Source: Aldehydirespirator sp965116865 (GTDB taxonomy: Bacteria > Actinomycetota > Acidimicrobiia > Acidimicrobiales > Aldehydirespiratoraceae). From it: 64,000 nt of DNA. Made by a program: the position numbers and the translations under genes. The stretch covers positions 3,100,001-3,164,000 of the forward strand of contig OZ220727.1 of assembly GCA_965116865.1 (NCBI GenBank), given 5' to 3'. Shown piece by piece: positions 35,068 through 43,110 of this stretch. Below the pieces are notes generated by a model. That model saw nothing but the letters and a program-made list of their open reading frames with translations. It was not told where the DNA came from and ran no database searches. How positions within the stretch are numbered: the stretch's first letter is position 1; every line of letters begins with the position of its first letter.

Positions 35068-35588
35068 TCGCGGGCACAGGCGCGGCGCTCTCCCCGGATC
35101 CACTTGGTGGACCCGTCGCTGACCGTCGCTGCACTGGGGGCGAGCGTCGACGGCCTGATCCGCGACTTGGGCTTCGCGGGGCGGCTCTTCGAATCGATGG
35201 TGATCCGGGATCTGCAGGTGTACGCCCAAGCGAGCCGCTGCTCGCTCGCCCACTATCGCGACAGCGACAACCTGGAGGTCGATCTCATCGTCGAACACCC
35301 CGATGGGCGGTGGGTTGCTGTGGAGGTCAAGCTGGGCGGTGCGGCCGCGATCGACAAGGGCGCCAGGTCGCTGAGACGGCTGCACGACAAGCTCGACCGA
35401 GCCAGGACCGGCGATCCGGTCAAGCTGGTGGTGGTCACCGCCAGCGGCTATGCCTACGAGCGTCCGGACGGTGTGGCGGTGGCGCCCATCACGTCGCTCG
35501 CCCCGTAGCGGAGCGGACCGGTCGCGGCGCCCGGCGCCGGGTGGTGCGCATTCGTGCCGCTGCGAGATTCCACCTGTGGATTGCTAGC
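35068..35588 (+). pseudogene. 3' third of a DUF4143 ATPase gene, near-identical to 23140-23660
   Basis: About 520 bp match the region 23140-23660, with only two differences noticed by eye (CTTCGAATCG for CTTCGAGTCG, and Ser for Gly in the last part of the protein). It includes the native stop and 80 bp of flank up to GATTGCTAG. No start or ATPase core precedes it; the in-frame upstream sequence is antisense to the YhaN-like fragment. Confidence 0.85.
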
Positions 35589-35607
35589 GTTTCTGTTTGT
35601 GCCGCTA

Positions 35608-36327
35608 GTGACCGCATACCACCGTCCCAGCACACTCGGCGAGGCGCTCGAACTGCTGAGTTCTCCCGAGCGGGTGGCTCTCGGCGGCGGGACGACCCTG
35701 AACGCCGACCGGGAGCCGTCCGGCCTGGAGGCTGTGGACCTGCAGTCCCTGGGACTGGACGCGGTCACGGCCACCGAAGCCGGGCGGGTGCGTGTCGGGG
35801 CCACCGCCACCCTCGATGCCGTCCGGCGCGGCGAACTGCTTCCCGACTCGCTGCGGGAGCTGGCCAGGCTCGAGCAGCCGTCCACCCTGCGTACGCTGGC
35901 CACAGTCGGCGGACTCGTGGCCAGGGCCTCGGCTGAGAGCCTGCTGCTGGCCGGCTTGCTGGCCCACGACGCCCAGGTGGAACTGGCCGGTCCCGAGTCG
36001 GAGTGCAGCCTGGCCGGACTGCTGGCTGCCGGGCTGCCGCCAGGATCGCTCATCACCGCGGTCACCGTCGATCCGTCCGGGCGTACCGCGACCGCCCGCA
36101 CTGGCCGCACCCCGGCCGATGTGCCCATCGTGGCGGCCTACGGGCGCCGTATCGAGGGTTTCGTGGCCATGGCTCTCACCGGCGTGGGTGATCATCCTGT
36201 GCTGGTCGACGTCCACGACCCGACCGCGGGCCTGGAGCCCACGGGAGACTTCCGGGGCAGCCGCGAGTACCGACTCCACCTGGCGGGCACGCTCACGGCC
36301 CGGGTCATGGAGGAGCTGTACCCATGA
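35608..36327 (+). CDS. Molybdenum hydroxylase FAD-binding subunit (XdhB/CoxM-like)
   Basis: 239 residues from GTG at 35608 (VTAYHRPSTLGEALELL, the normal beginning of this family). First FAD-loop VALGGGTTLNADREPS; second loop ATVGGLVARASAESLL, where the family usually has TxGGN(xxxxSPxxD), so the Asn and Asp/Ser positions are altered and FAD binding is uncertain. The C-terminal CO-dehydrogenase-flavoprotein-like part is present (ALTGVGDHPVLVD, EYRLHLAGTLTARVMEEL). The protein is about 40-50 residues shorter than usual. ATGA overlap (36324-36327) couples it to the large subunit. Its 5' end is duplicated at 33076. Confidence 0.85.
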   Translation: MTAYHRPSTLGEALELLSSPERVALGGGTTLNADREPSGLEAVDLQSLGLDAVTATEAGRVRVGATATLDAVRRGELLPDSLRELARLEQPSTLRTLATVGGLVARASAESLLLAGLLAHDAQVELAGPESECSLAGLLAAGLPPGSLITAVTVDPSGRTATARTGRTPADVPIVAAYGRRIEGFVAMALTGVGDHPVLVDVHDPTAGLEPTGDFRGSREYRLHLAGTLTARVMEELYP

Positions 36328-39320
36328 CCCTCGACGTCACGTTCGAACTCAACGGCGCCCCGGTCACGGTGGACGTCGAGCCCCACCACACCCTGCGCGA
36401 GGCGCTGAGGCGCCTGGGCATGTTCTCGGTGCACTACGGCTCCGACAGCGGCGAGACCGGCGCGGCCGCGATCCTCTACGACGGCAGGCTCGCCTCCAGC
36501 GACGTCATCCTGGCCGCTTCTGCGGACGGCCATCGGGTCACCACCGTCGAGTCGCTCAACGTCTCGCCGGACCTGCATCCCGTGCAGACCGCGTTCGTGG
36601 CGGTCGGCGCCTTCCAGTCGGGCTACTCCGCGGGGGCGATGATCCTGGGCACTCTGGCGCTGCTGGAGGAGAACCCAGACCCGCCCGAGGACGAGATCAG
36701 GGACATGCTTTCGGGCATCCTCGACCGCGAGACGGCCTACGTGAAGCCGGTCGAGGCGGTCAAGCGGGCTGCGGCAGTGCTGCGGGGCACGCACACCGAG
36801 CCGTTCGCACCGCTGGTGCTCGAGCCGCTCACCGACGGCTACCGTCCCGCCCCCGCCGGTGCGGGCGGCGAACCAGCGTCTCATGCTGGCGCACCGCTCC
36901 CACCCGGTCCCGCCCCCGCCGGTGCGGGCGGCGAGGTCCCCGACGCCCCCCAGTCCGTGCCCCGCCTGGTGCCGTCCCGCGAGGTGCCCGACATGGCTGT
37001 GGTGGGCAAGCCGGAGGTCAAGGTGGACGCGGTTCGCCTGGCCAAGGGCAACCCCGCCTTCACCGACGACATCGAGCCCCGTGGGATGCTGTACGCCAAG
37101 GTGCTGCGCAGCCCCCACGCCCACGCCCGGATCCTCAGCATCGACGACTCCAAGGCCCGGGCGGTGCCCGGCGTGCACGCCGTGCTGCACTACGGCAACA
37201 CCCTGAGGGTCAAGTACGCCTCCGGCGGGCAGAGCTGGCCCAACCCCCACCCGTACGACCAGGTCAGCTTCGACGACCGGGTCCGCCACGTCGGCGACCG
37301 GGTGGCCGCAGTGGCCGCCGAGACCGTCGAGGCCGCCGAGGAGGCCGTGAGGCTCATCGAGGTCACCTACGAGGTTCTGCCGGCGGTGTTCGACGAGCGC
37401 TTCGCCATGGACCCCGACGCCCCCAAGGTCCACGACGAGGACGACACCACCCACATCTGCGACCCGCAGCGCAACCTGGTGCACCACATGGAGGCCCAGC
37501 GCGGCGATGTCGACGCACAACTGGCGTCCGCGCCCCATGTCTTCGAGCAGACGTTCAGGGTGCATCAGGTCCAGCAGTGCCCCATCGAGCCCCACATCTC
37601 GATGGCCTGGCTCGACTCCGACGAGCGCATGGTGGTGCGCACCGCCACCCAGGTGCCGTTCCACACCCGCCGGATGCTGGCCCCCCTCATCGACATGGAG
37701 ATCAAGGACATCCGGGTGATCAAGCCCCGCATCGGCGGCGGCTTCGGGGCCAAGCAGGAGATGTTGATCGAGGACATCGTGGCCCACCTCGCCATCGCCA
37801 CCCGCCGCCCGGTGCGCCTGGAGCTCGACCGGGCCGAGGAGTTCTACGCCAGCCGCACCCGCCACCCCCAGACCATCACCTTCCGCACCGCAGTCGACGA
37901 CGACGGCAAGCTGCTGGCCCAGGACATGCGCCTCATCGGCAACACCGGCCCTTACGGCACCCACGGCTTCACCGTGCAGGTCGTGTCGGGACTGCGCGGC
38001 CTCAGCTCCTACAACGCCGCGTCCAAGCGCTTCGACTGCCACGTCGTCTACACCAATATCCCGGTGCCGGGCGCCTACCGGGGCTACGGCGCGCCCCAGG
38101 CCGAGTTCGCGCTCGAGGCCCACATGGAGGACATCGCCCGGGCGCTCGATCTCGACCCGATCGAGTTCAAGCGGCGCAACTGGGTGAAGGTGGGCGACGA
38201 GATGGACATCGCCCCCCATCTGGGCGAGCGGGCCGTGGACGACGAGGAGCTCGACGATTATCCGAAGATCATGTCGTCGGGCATCGAGGAGTGCGTGGCC
38301 CAGGGGATGCGCGAGGTCGGCTGGCACCGCCGCAACGACGCCGCCTGGAAGGCCCCCGCCGACCGCCCCGACATCCGGCGGGGCCTAGGCTTCGCCTTCT
38401 GCATGCACGGCACGGCCATCCCGTTCCTGGACATGGGCGGTTGCTCCATCAAGCTCAACGACGACGGCTCGTTCAACATGCTGATAGGGGCCACCGACCT
38501 CGGCACCGGCGCCGACACCGTGATCGGCCAGATCGCGGCCGAGGTGCTCGGCGTGCCCCTCGACGACATCAAGGTGTACTCCAGCGACACCGACATGACC
38601 CCGTTCGACACCGGGGCCTACGCCTCGTCCACCACCTATATCTCGGGAACGGCGGCACTGCGGGCCGCTGAGGCGGTCCGGGAGCGGCTCAAGGCCCGGG
38701 CCGCGATGCTGCTCGAGGTGGACGAGCCCTGCACCATCGAGTTGCGCGACCGTCGTGCTTACGCGGCCGACGGCCGCTCGGTCACGCTGGAGGAGATCGC
38801 CCTCGACTCTCTGCACTGGCAGGAGCAGGAGCAGATCATGGGCACGGCCTCGCATGTGTCGCCGGACTGCCCGCCCCCGTTCGCGGCCCAGTTCGCGGAG
38901 GTGGAGGTGGACGTCGGCACCGGTCAGGTCACGGTGACCAAGCTGGTGATGGCGGTGGACTGCGGGGTGGCCATCAACCCGGTCACCGCCAGCGGCCAGG
39001 TCGAGGGAGGCATGATCCAGGCCCTCGGCTACGCCCACTGCGAGGAGATCGTGCTCGACGACGACGGGCGCATGGTCAACCCGTCGTTCGGTCCGTACAA
39101 GATCTACCGGGCCGACGAGATGCCCGACACCGTCGTGTACCTGGTGCAGACCATGGAGGACAGCGGCCCGTTCGGGGCCAAGGCGGTGGCCGAGATTCCC
39201 AAGGACGGCGTGGCCCCGGCGATGCGCAACGCCATCCTCGACGCCACCGGGGTTGCCATCAACGACCTGCCGTTCACCCCGGAGCGGGTCTGGGCGGCAC
39301 TGCAGGCTGCCCAGTCATAG
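36324..39320 (+). CDS. Molybdenum hydroxylase large subunit with fused cysteine-less ferredoxin-like domain
   Basis: A 998-residue fusion. Residues 1-155 have the layout of the [2Fe-2S] subunit of xanthine dehydrogenases, but every cluster cysteine is replaced: YGSDSGETGAAAILYDG for YGCxxGxCGACTVLxDG, SSD for SC, GAFQSGYSAGAMIL for GAFQCGFCTPGMIL, and GILDRETAYVKPVEAV for GxxCRCTGYxxIVEAV. A linker with a 63-bp duplication (PAPAGAGGE twice) follows. Residues about 220-998 are the molybdopterin-binding subunit with GGGFGAKQE, GAYRGYGAPQ, GATDLGTGADT, GQVEGGMIQALG and the catalytic-loop FGAKAVAEIPKDG containing the Glu. Presence of xdhC and yqeB downstream suggests a matured, selenium-type Mo enzyme. 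Electrons cannot leave through the usual clusters. Substrate unknown. Confidence 0.92.
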   Translation: MTLDVTFELNGAPVTVDVEPHHTLREALRRLGMFSVHYGSDSGETGAAAILYDGRLASSDVILAASADGHRVTTVESLNVSPDLHPVQTAFVAVGAFQSGYSAGAMILGTLALLEENPDPPEDEIRDMLSGILDRETAYVKPVEAVKRAAAVLRGTHTEPFAPLVLEPLTDGYRPAPAGAGGEPASHAGAPLPPGPAPAGAGGEVPDAPQSVPRLVPSREVPDMAVVGKPEVKVDAVRLAKGNPAFTDDIEPRGMLYAKVLRSPHAHARILSIDDSKARAVPGVHAVLHYGNTLRVKYASGGQSWPNPHPYDQVSFDDRVRHVGDRVAAVAAETVEAAEEAVRLIEVTYEVLPAVFDERFAMDPDAPKVHDEDDTTHICDPQRNLVHHMEAQRGDVDAQLASAPHVFEQTFRVHQVQQCPIEPHISMAWLDSDERMVVRTATQVPFHTRRMLAPLIDMEIKDIRVIKPRIGGGFGAKQEMLIEDIVAHLAIATRRPVRLELDRAEEFYASRTRHPQTITFRTAVDDDGKLLAQDMRLIGNTGPYGTHGFTVQVVSGLRGLSSYNAASKRFDCHVVYTNIPVPGAYRGYGAPQAEFALEAHMEDIARALDLDPIEFKRRNWVKVGDEMDIAPHLGERAVDDEELDDYPKIMSSGIEECVAQGMREVGWHRRNDAAWKAPADRPDIRRGLGFAFCMHGTAIPFLDMGGCSIKLNDDGSFNMLIGATDLGTGADTVIGQIAAEVLGVPLDDIKVYSSDTDMTPFDTGAYASSTTYISGTAALRAAEAVRERLKARAAMLLEVDEPCTIELRDRRAYAADGRSVTLEEIALDSLHWQEQEQIMGTASHVSPDCPPPFAAQFAEVEVDVGTGQVTVTKLVMAVDCGVAINPVTASGQVEGGMIQALGYAHCEEIVLDDDGRMVNPSFGPYKIYRADEMPDTVVYLVQTMEDSGPFGAKAVAEIPKDGVAPAMRNAILDATGVAINDLPFTPERVWAALQAAQS
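36844..36934 (+). repeat. 63-bp-spaced direct repeat in the linker of the Mo hydroxylase
   Basis: A 28-bp sequence starting GTCCCGCCCCCGCCGGTGCG occurs at 36844 and 36907, 63 bp (21 codons) apart, keeping frame. It encodes PAPAGAGGE in the linker between the ferredoxin-like and molybdopterin domains. Confidence 0.85.
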
Positions 39321-39593
39321 AATCTGCAGGCAGGCCTCACCCCCTCCGGGACACCGACCGAGTGGTCGGCCTCGGCGGTCTGGCCAGTGCGACCGTCCAC
39401 CATGTCCGATCGCTTGCATCCACCGGTGTAGTCCGGCCACCGTCGCACTAGTTTGCTGGTGATGGCACGCTACAGACGGTCAAGCAGCACATGCCGGTGG
39501 AGTTCACTCGGGTTGATCTCCTGAGGCAGGGTGCGGGGTCTCGGCGACTCGCTATGGTAGAGGATGAAGGTTCATTTCTACCCTGGAGGCGCC

Positions 39594-39851
39594 GTGGGTC
39601 TGAACATCAAGAACGATGAGACCTGCCGGCTGGCCGACGAACTGGCGACACTCACCGGAGAGACCAAGACCGGAGCGATCACGGTCGCATTGAGGGAGCG
39701 CCTGGAGCGCGAGAGGCGTGCTCGCAGCGCGCAGGCGCGCGCCCGTGAACTGCGCTCCATCGGGCAGCGGTGCGCTCGCTTGCTGAGCGAGGGGCCGCCC
39801 GCTGACGCCCACGGCGACCTTCTCTACGACGAGCGCGGGCTGCCAAAGTGA
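39594..39851 (+). CDS. vapB: VapB-type antitoxin (Rv0623-like)
   Basis: 85 residues from GTG at 39594, preceded by TGGAGG with 4-bp spacing; an upstream in-frame ATG at 39564 gives ten unlikely extra residues. It matches the short PSK-type VapB transcription factors (VGLNIKNDETCRLADELATL, then TGETKTGAITVALRERLERE), which bind operator DNA through the N-terminus and the toxin through the C-terminus (LLYDERGLPK). GTGA overlap with vapC at 39848. The pair lies inside the molybdenum hydroxylase locus. Confidence 0.9.
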   Translation: MGLNIKNDETCRLADELATLTGETKTGAITVALRERLERERRARSAQARARELRSIGQRCARLLSEGPPADAHGDLLYDERGLPK

Positions 39852-40234
39852 TCGTGGACACCTCCGCGGTCCTGGCGGTCCTGTTCGACGAGCCCGACGC
39901 CGACCACTACGCGCGGGCGCTGGCCCGAGCCGACCGCTGTCGCATGTCGGTTGCGAACTTCCTGGAGGCGGCGCTCGTTGTCGAGAGCCGTGCAGGGACC
40001 GCAGGCGGCCATGAGCTCGACCGCCTGGCGCAGCGCACGCCGATCGAGATGGAGCCGGTCACCCTCGAGCACGCTCAGTCGGCGCGCCGAGCCTGGCGCC
40101 GATTCGGGAAGGGCAACCATCCGGCCGGGCTCAACTTCGGCGACTGCTTCGCCTACGCTCTGTCGGAGACGAGCGGTGAGCCCCTCCTGTTCAAGGGCGA
40201 CGATTTCTCCAAGACAGACCTCCAAGCCCCATGA
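39848..40234 (+). CDS. vapC: VapC-type PIN-domain ribonuclease toxin
   Basis: 128 residues from GTG at 39848. The PIN fold shows the conserved acidic residues: VDTSAVLAVLFDEPDA (Asp near the N-terminus), FLEAALVVESR (Glu), LNFGDCFAYALS (Asp), and FKGDDFSKTD (last Asp). It should be an endoribonuclease neutralised by the adjacent VapB. No obvious frameshift, so probably an active type II toxin-antitoxin module that auto-represses its promoter. The following gap of 80 bp leads to xdhC. Confidence 0.92.
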   Translation: MIVDTSAVLAVLFDEPDADHYARALARADRCRMSVANFLEAALVVESRAGTAGGHELDRLAQRTPIEMEPVTLEHAQSARRAWRRFGKGNHPAGLNFGDCFAYALSETSGEPLLFKGDDFSKTDLQAP

Positions 40235-40314
40235 CGCCGTGCCCTATTGTCCCGAGTGGGGACTTCGTTTATTGAGGAGCTGTGCATCCATACCCTTGAA
40301 CAGGCTGCGAGACT

Positions 40315-41202
40315 GTGGTCGTGAGCCTGCTCCGCCAGCTTTCTGAGGCAGTGGACGCCGGGGTGGCCGTGGCTTCGGCCACGGTCGTCGACACGTCGCG
40401 CTCGGTTCCCCGGCGAGCCGGTGCCAAGATGCTGGTGTTCCGCGACGGCAGCATCTCCGGGACCGTCGGCGGGGGCGAGATGGAGGCCCGTGTCGTGGAC
40501 GAGGCGGTGGCCGCGCTCGCCGACGGCCGCTGCCGTTTGCTGTCGTACCGTCTTGTCGATCCCGGCCGGGGCGATCCCGGCGTTTGCGGGGGCGACGTTC
40601 AGCTATTCGTGGAGCCGCACATGCCCAAGCCCACCGTCATCGTCATGGGATACGGACACGTCGGACGGGCCGTGGCCCAGCTCGCCGGTTGGCTCGGCTT
40701 CCGAGTGGTGGCCTGCGACGACCGCCCGACGGCCGTCGGCGACCCGCCCGACCCCGGGACGTCCGACAGCTGTCCCGGGGACTGCGCGCCCGACGAGTTG
40801 GTCGTCGGTACCGTCGACGACGTGCTTGCCGGTCGGAGCATCGACGCGGACGTGTCGGTGGTGCTGGTGACTCGCAACGTGGACGCGGACGCGGCTGCTC
40901 TGCCGGCGCTGCTGGCAACCGGAGCGGGCTACGTGGGGGTGATGGGCAGTGAGCGCCGCTGGGCCACTGCCCGGGCCCGCATGGAGGCCGACGGCGTGGA
41001 CCCGGCCGCGCTCGACCGGGTCCATGCGCCCATCGGCGTCGAGGTGGGCGCCGAGACTCCGGAGGAGATCGCGCTGAGCATCATGGCCGAGGTGGTCGCC
41101 CATCGCCGCATGCAAGGGACCCCGAGAGTTGCCCGACCAGGTCGAGGCCGCACCCCTGCTTTCGTCCGACCTGGGGAGTTTGACAGTGCCGGAGGGCGGT
41201 GA
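40315..41202 (+). CDS. xdhC: XdhC/CoxI family molybdenum cofactor maturation protein
   Basis: 295 residues from GTG at 40315 (or GTG 40321). XdhC binds Mo cofactor, promotes its sulfuration and inserts it into xanthine-dehydrogenase-type enzymes. The N-terminal XdhC domain contains VDTSRSVPRRAGAKMLV, ISGTVGGGEMEARVVDEA and GVCGGDVQLFVEP. The C-terminal Rossmann domain has VIVMGYGHVGRAVAQLAGWL, VLVTRNVDAD, GYVGVMGSERR and PIGVEVGAETPEEIALSI. It sits downstream of the Mo hydroxylase subunits, separated by vapBC. It ends 71 bp before the yqeB-like start. Confidence 0.93.
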   Translation: MVVSLLRQLSEAVDAGVAVASATVVDTSRSVPRRAGAKMLVFRDGSISGTVGGGEMEARVVDEAVAALADGRCRLLSYRLVDPGRGDPGVCGGDVQLFVEPHMPKPTVIVMGYGHVGRAVAQLAGWLGFRVVACDDRPTAVGDPPDPGTSDSCPGDCAPDELVVGTVDDVLAGRSIDADVSVVLVTRNVDADAAALPALLATGAGYVGVMGSERRWATARARMEADGVDPAALDRVHAPIGVEVGAETPEEIALSIMAEVVAHRRMQGTPRVARPGRGRTPAFVRPGEFDSAGGR

Positions 41203-41272
41203 GGGCAAGAGCGAGCCTGACGCCCGGCCGGATCCGGCCCGGCCGGCCCGCCGATCCTGGAGGTCGACCCCC

Positions 41273-42106
41273 ATGAGGATGAAGGTCTGGGATCCGGCAC
41301 GGAGGTTGGTGTGCGTGCTGCGGGGTGGGGGCGACCTGGCCACCGGCGTGGCTTGGCAGCTCTGGAATGCCCGCTTGGGCTTGATCGTGCTGGAGCTTCC
41401 CGAGCCGCTGACTGTGCGCCGCACGGTGGCGCTCTCCACGGCGGTGCATGACGGTGAGGCAAGGGTGCAGGGTATGAGGGGCCTGCTGGTCGGGTCGCCC
41501 CGCGAGGCGGACATGGTCGCGCGAGAGGGCGGTGTCGCCGTGCTTGTCTGCCCGGATCTGGCCGCGTTCCACCCCGTCCGACCGGACGTGCTTGTGGATG
41601 CGAGGATGGCCAAGTCCAGCCTCGACACGTCGATTCTCGATGCCGGCTTGGTGATAGGCCTGGGTCCCGGGTTCACCGTCGGCGTTGAGTGTCATGCCGT
41701 GGTCGAGACGATGCGAGGCCCGGACCTGGGCCGGGTCATCACCTCGGGGCGGGCCCGGCCCGACACCGGCACGCCCGCCGATCTCGGGGGCCGTTCGGTC
41801 GACCGGGTGGTCCGGGCGCCCGTCGACGGCCGGGTCGAGTGGCGGATCGAGATCGGGGACGTGGTAGACGAAGGCCGGTCGCTCGGCTCGGTCGGCGGGG
41901 TGACCTTCCGGGCGCCGTTCCGAGGCGTGGTGAGAGGCGCGGTACGCGAAGGCATGCTGGTTCGGGCCGGGTTCAAGATCGGCGATGTCGATCCCCGCGG
42001 CGACCCGACGGCGTGCTGGAGGATCTCCGACAAGGCGTCAGCGGTGGGCAGGGGCGTGCTCGAGGCTGTCGAGCGCCTCGCGCTGCGGACGGGCCCGCAG
42101 CGCTGA
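41273..42106 (+). CDS. yqeB: YqeB/EF2563 family (selenium-dependent molybdenum hydroxylase system) protein
   Basis: 277 residues from ATG at 41273 with GGAGG upstream; the frame is open back to 41129 inside xdhC but that part is unlikely. It resembles the EF2563/YqeB accessory proteins found with selenium-dependent molybdenum hydroxylases: VLRGGGDLATGVAWQLWNAR, VLELPEPLTVRRTVALSTAV, LVDARMAKSSLDTSI and LGPGFTVGVECHAVVETMRG, with a lipoyl/biotinyl-like C-terminal segment (VRAPVDGRVEWRIEIGD). This points to a labile-selenium or related cofactor in the hydroxylase upstream. No selD or ssnA is visible in the window. Confidence 0.88.
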   Translation: MRMKVWDPARRLVCVLRGGGDLATGVAWQLWNARLGLIVLELPEPLTVRRTVALSTAVHDGEARVQGMRGLLVGSPREADMVAREGGVAVLVCPDLAAFHPVRPDVLVDARMAKSSLDTSILDAGLVIGLGPGFTVGVECHAVVETMRGPDLGRVITSGRARPDTGTPADLGGRSVDRVVRAPVDGRVEWRIEIGDVVDEGRSLGSVGGVTFRAPFRGVVRGAVREGMLVRAGFKIGDVDPRGDPTACWRISDKASAVGRGVLEAVERLALRTGPQR

Positions 42107-42191
42107 GACTGCCGCCATGCCGAGGAGACGGCGCAGCTCGACGACGAGCCAGCCGAGCGATTGCCGCACGTTGATGCGAGGATTATGGGAA

Positions 42192-42213
42192 TGATTGAAT
42201 AATTATTCAATCA
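42192..42213. promoter_or_regulatory. Perfect 22-bp AT-rich palindrome upstream of the tad operon
   Basis: TGATTGAATAA is followed directly by its exact complement, giving a gapless 22-bp palindrome in an otherwise GC-rich genome. It lies 154 bp before tadZ and 86 bp after yqeB, followed by GCAATATGCTG, which may contain a -10 box. Likely operator for a dimeric regulator of the pilus genes. The remaining gap 42107-42366 holds nothing else. Confidence 0.6.
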
Positions 42214-42366
42214 GGTTGCAATATGCTGTACCACCTGTAGAGTGCTGTCGCCGGACCGGTTCGCTGGATGCCGGGTCGGCCGTGGAGCACTCACGCAGTG
42301 CTCTTGCTGCGCTTCAGCGCTCCGAGTTCCCGCCGTCAAGGAATGCCGATGTGCCGGGAGGAGCGG

Positions 42367-43110
42367 ATGATCATCTGGTATTGGTCTGTCAAGGGCGGGG
42401 TCGGAACGTCGGTGGTAGCGGCGGCGACCGCGGTCCGTCTGGCCTCCGAGGACCGGGAGACCACGCTCGTGGACCTCACCGGCGACCAGCCGGCGCTGCT
42501 GGGCATGATCGCCGGCACGTCGCCGTCGGAGCCCGGCGTCGGCGACTGGGTGGCCGCAGGGGACGGCGTCGCAGCCGACGCCATCGGCAGGCTGCTCGAG
42601 GATGTGTCGCCGGGCTTGCGACTGCTCCGTCAGGGCACCCAGCCCGCTCTCGGCACTGGTCCGGTGTCGGAGACCGGGCCGCGTTCCGGCGATGCGGCGG
42701 TGGTCGGCTCCGAGCCGGACCTCGGCCGGCGTCCGTCGCTCGACGACTGGCGACGCAGGCTGGTGCTGGCCCTCGAGGTCCTCGCCCGCATCGGTCCGGT
42801 GGTGGTGGACGCCGGCCTCGACCCGTTCGAGATTCGGTCCGACCTGGCCGCGTCGCATCGGACGGTGTGCGTGCTGCGGTCCTGCTACCTCGCACTGAAC
42901 CGGGCCCAGCGGACGCCCGGCCCCTATGACCGGGTCATCCTGGTGGAGGAGCCGGGCCGGGCTCTGCGAGTGCGAGACGTGGCCGCTGCCGTCGGCGCTT
43001 CCAGCGTGGAGCGGGTGGCGTGGGATCCCCGCGTCGCTCGGTCCGTGGACGCGGGGACCATCGTGAGCATGCTCCCTCCTCCGCTGCGGCGTTTCGAGGT
43101 GCCGGCATGA
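42367..43110 (+). CDS. tadZ: TadZ/CpaE-like ParA/MinD-family ATPase (pilus localisation)
   Basis: 247 residues from ATG at 42367, with GGGAGGAGCGG immediately upstream. Deviant Walker A KGGVGTSVVAAATA at residues about 9-22 and TTLVDLTGDQPALLG, as in ParA/MinD and the Ssd/TadZ proteins of actinobacterial Tad loci. The middle is variable. It probably marks the cell position of the pilus machine. Its stop overlaps the tadA start (ATGA, 43107-43110), the first of several coupled junctions in this operon. Confidence 0.88.
   Translation: MIIWYWSVKGGVGTSVVAAATAVRLASEDRETTLVDLTGDQPALLGMIAGTSPSEPGVGDWVAAGDGVAADAIGRLLEDVSPGLRLLRQGTQPALGTGPVSETGPRSGDAAVVGSEPDLGRRPSLDDWRRRLVLALEVLARIGPVVVDAGLDPFEIRSDLAASHRTVCVLRSCYLALNRAQRTPGPYDRVILVEEPGRALRVRDVAAAVGASSVERVAWDPRVARSVDAGTIVSMLPPPLRRFEVPA

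Noticed and set aside
34816..35508. 230-codon ORF as a real DUF4143 protein
   Set aside because: The first 80 codons are antisense to the YhaN-like fragment and the ATPase core is missing; only the last 145 codons are DUF4143-derived.
35792..38671. 959-codon plus-strand frame overlapping the molybdenum hydroxylase genes
   Set aside because: Arg/Gly/Pro-rich shadow in another frame of the FAD and Mo subunits; no family features.
36324..39320. Large subunit as a pseudogene because the Fe-S cysteines are missing
   Set aside because: The frame is intact over 998 codons, Mo-site motifs are preserved, neighbouring non-cysteine positions in the ferredoxin-like domain are conserved, and maturation genes follow. 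Loss of all eight cysteines with no other damage does not look like random decay.
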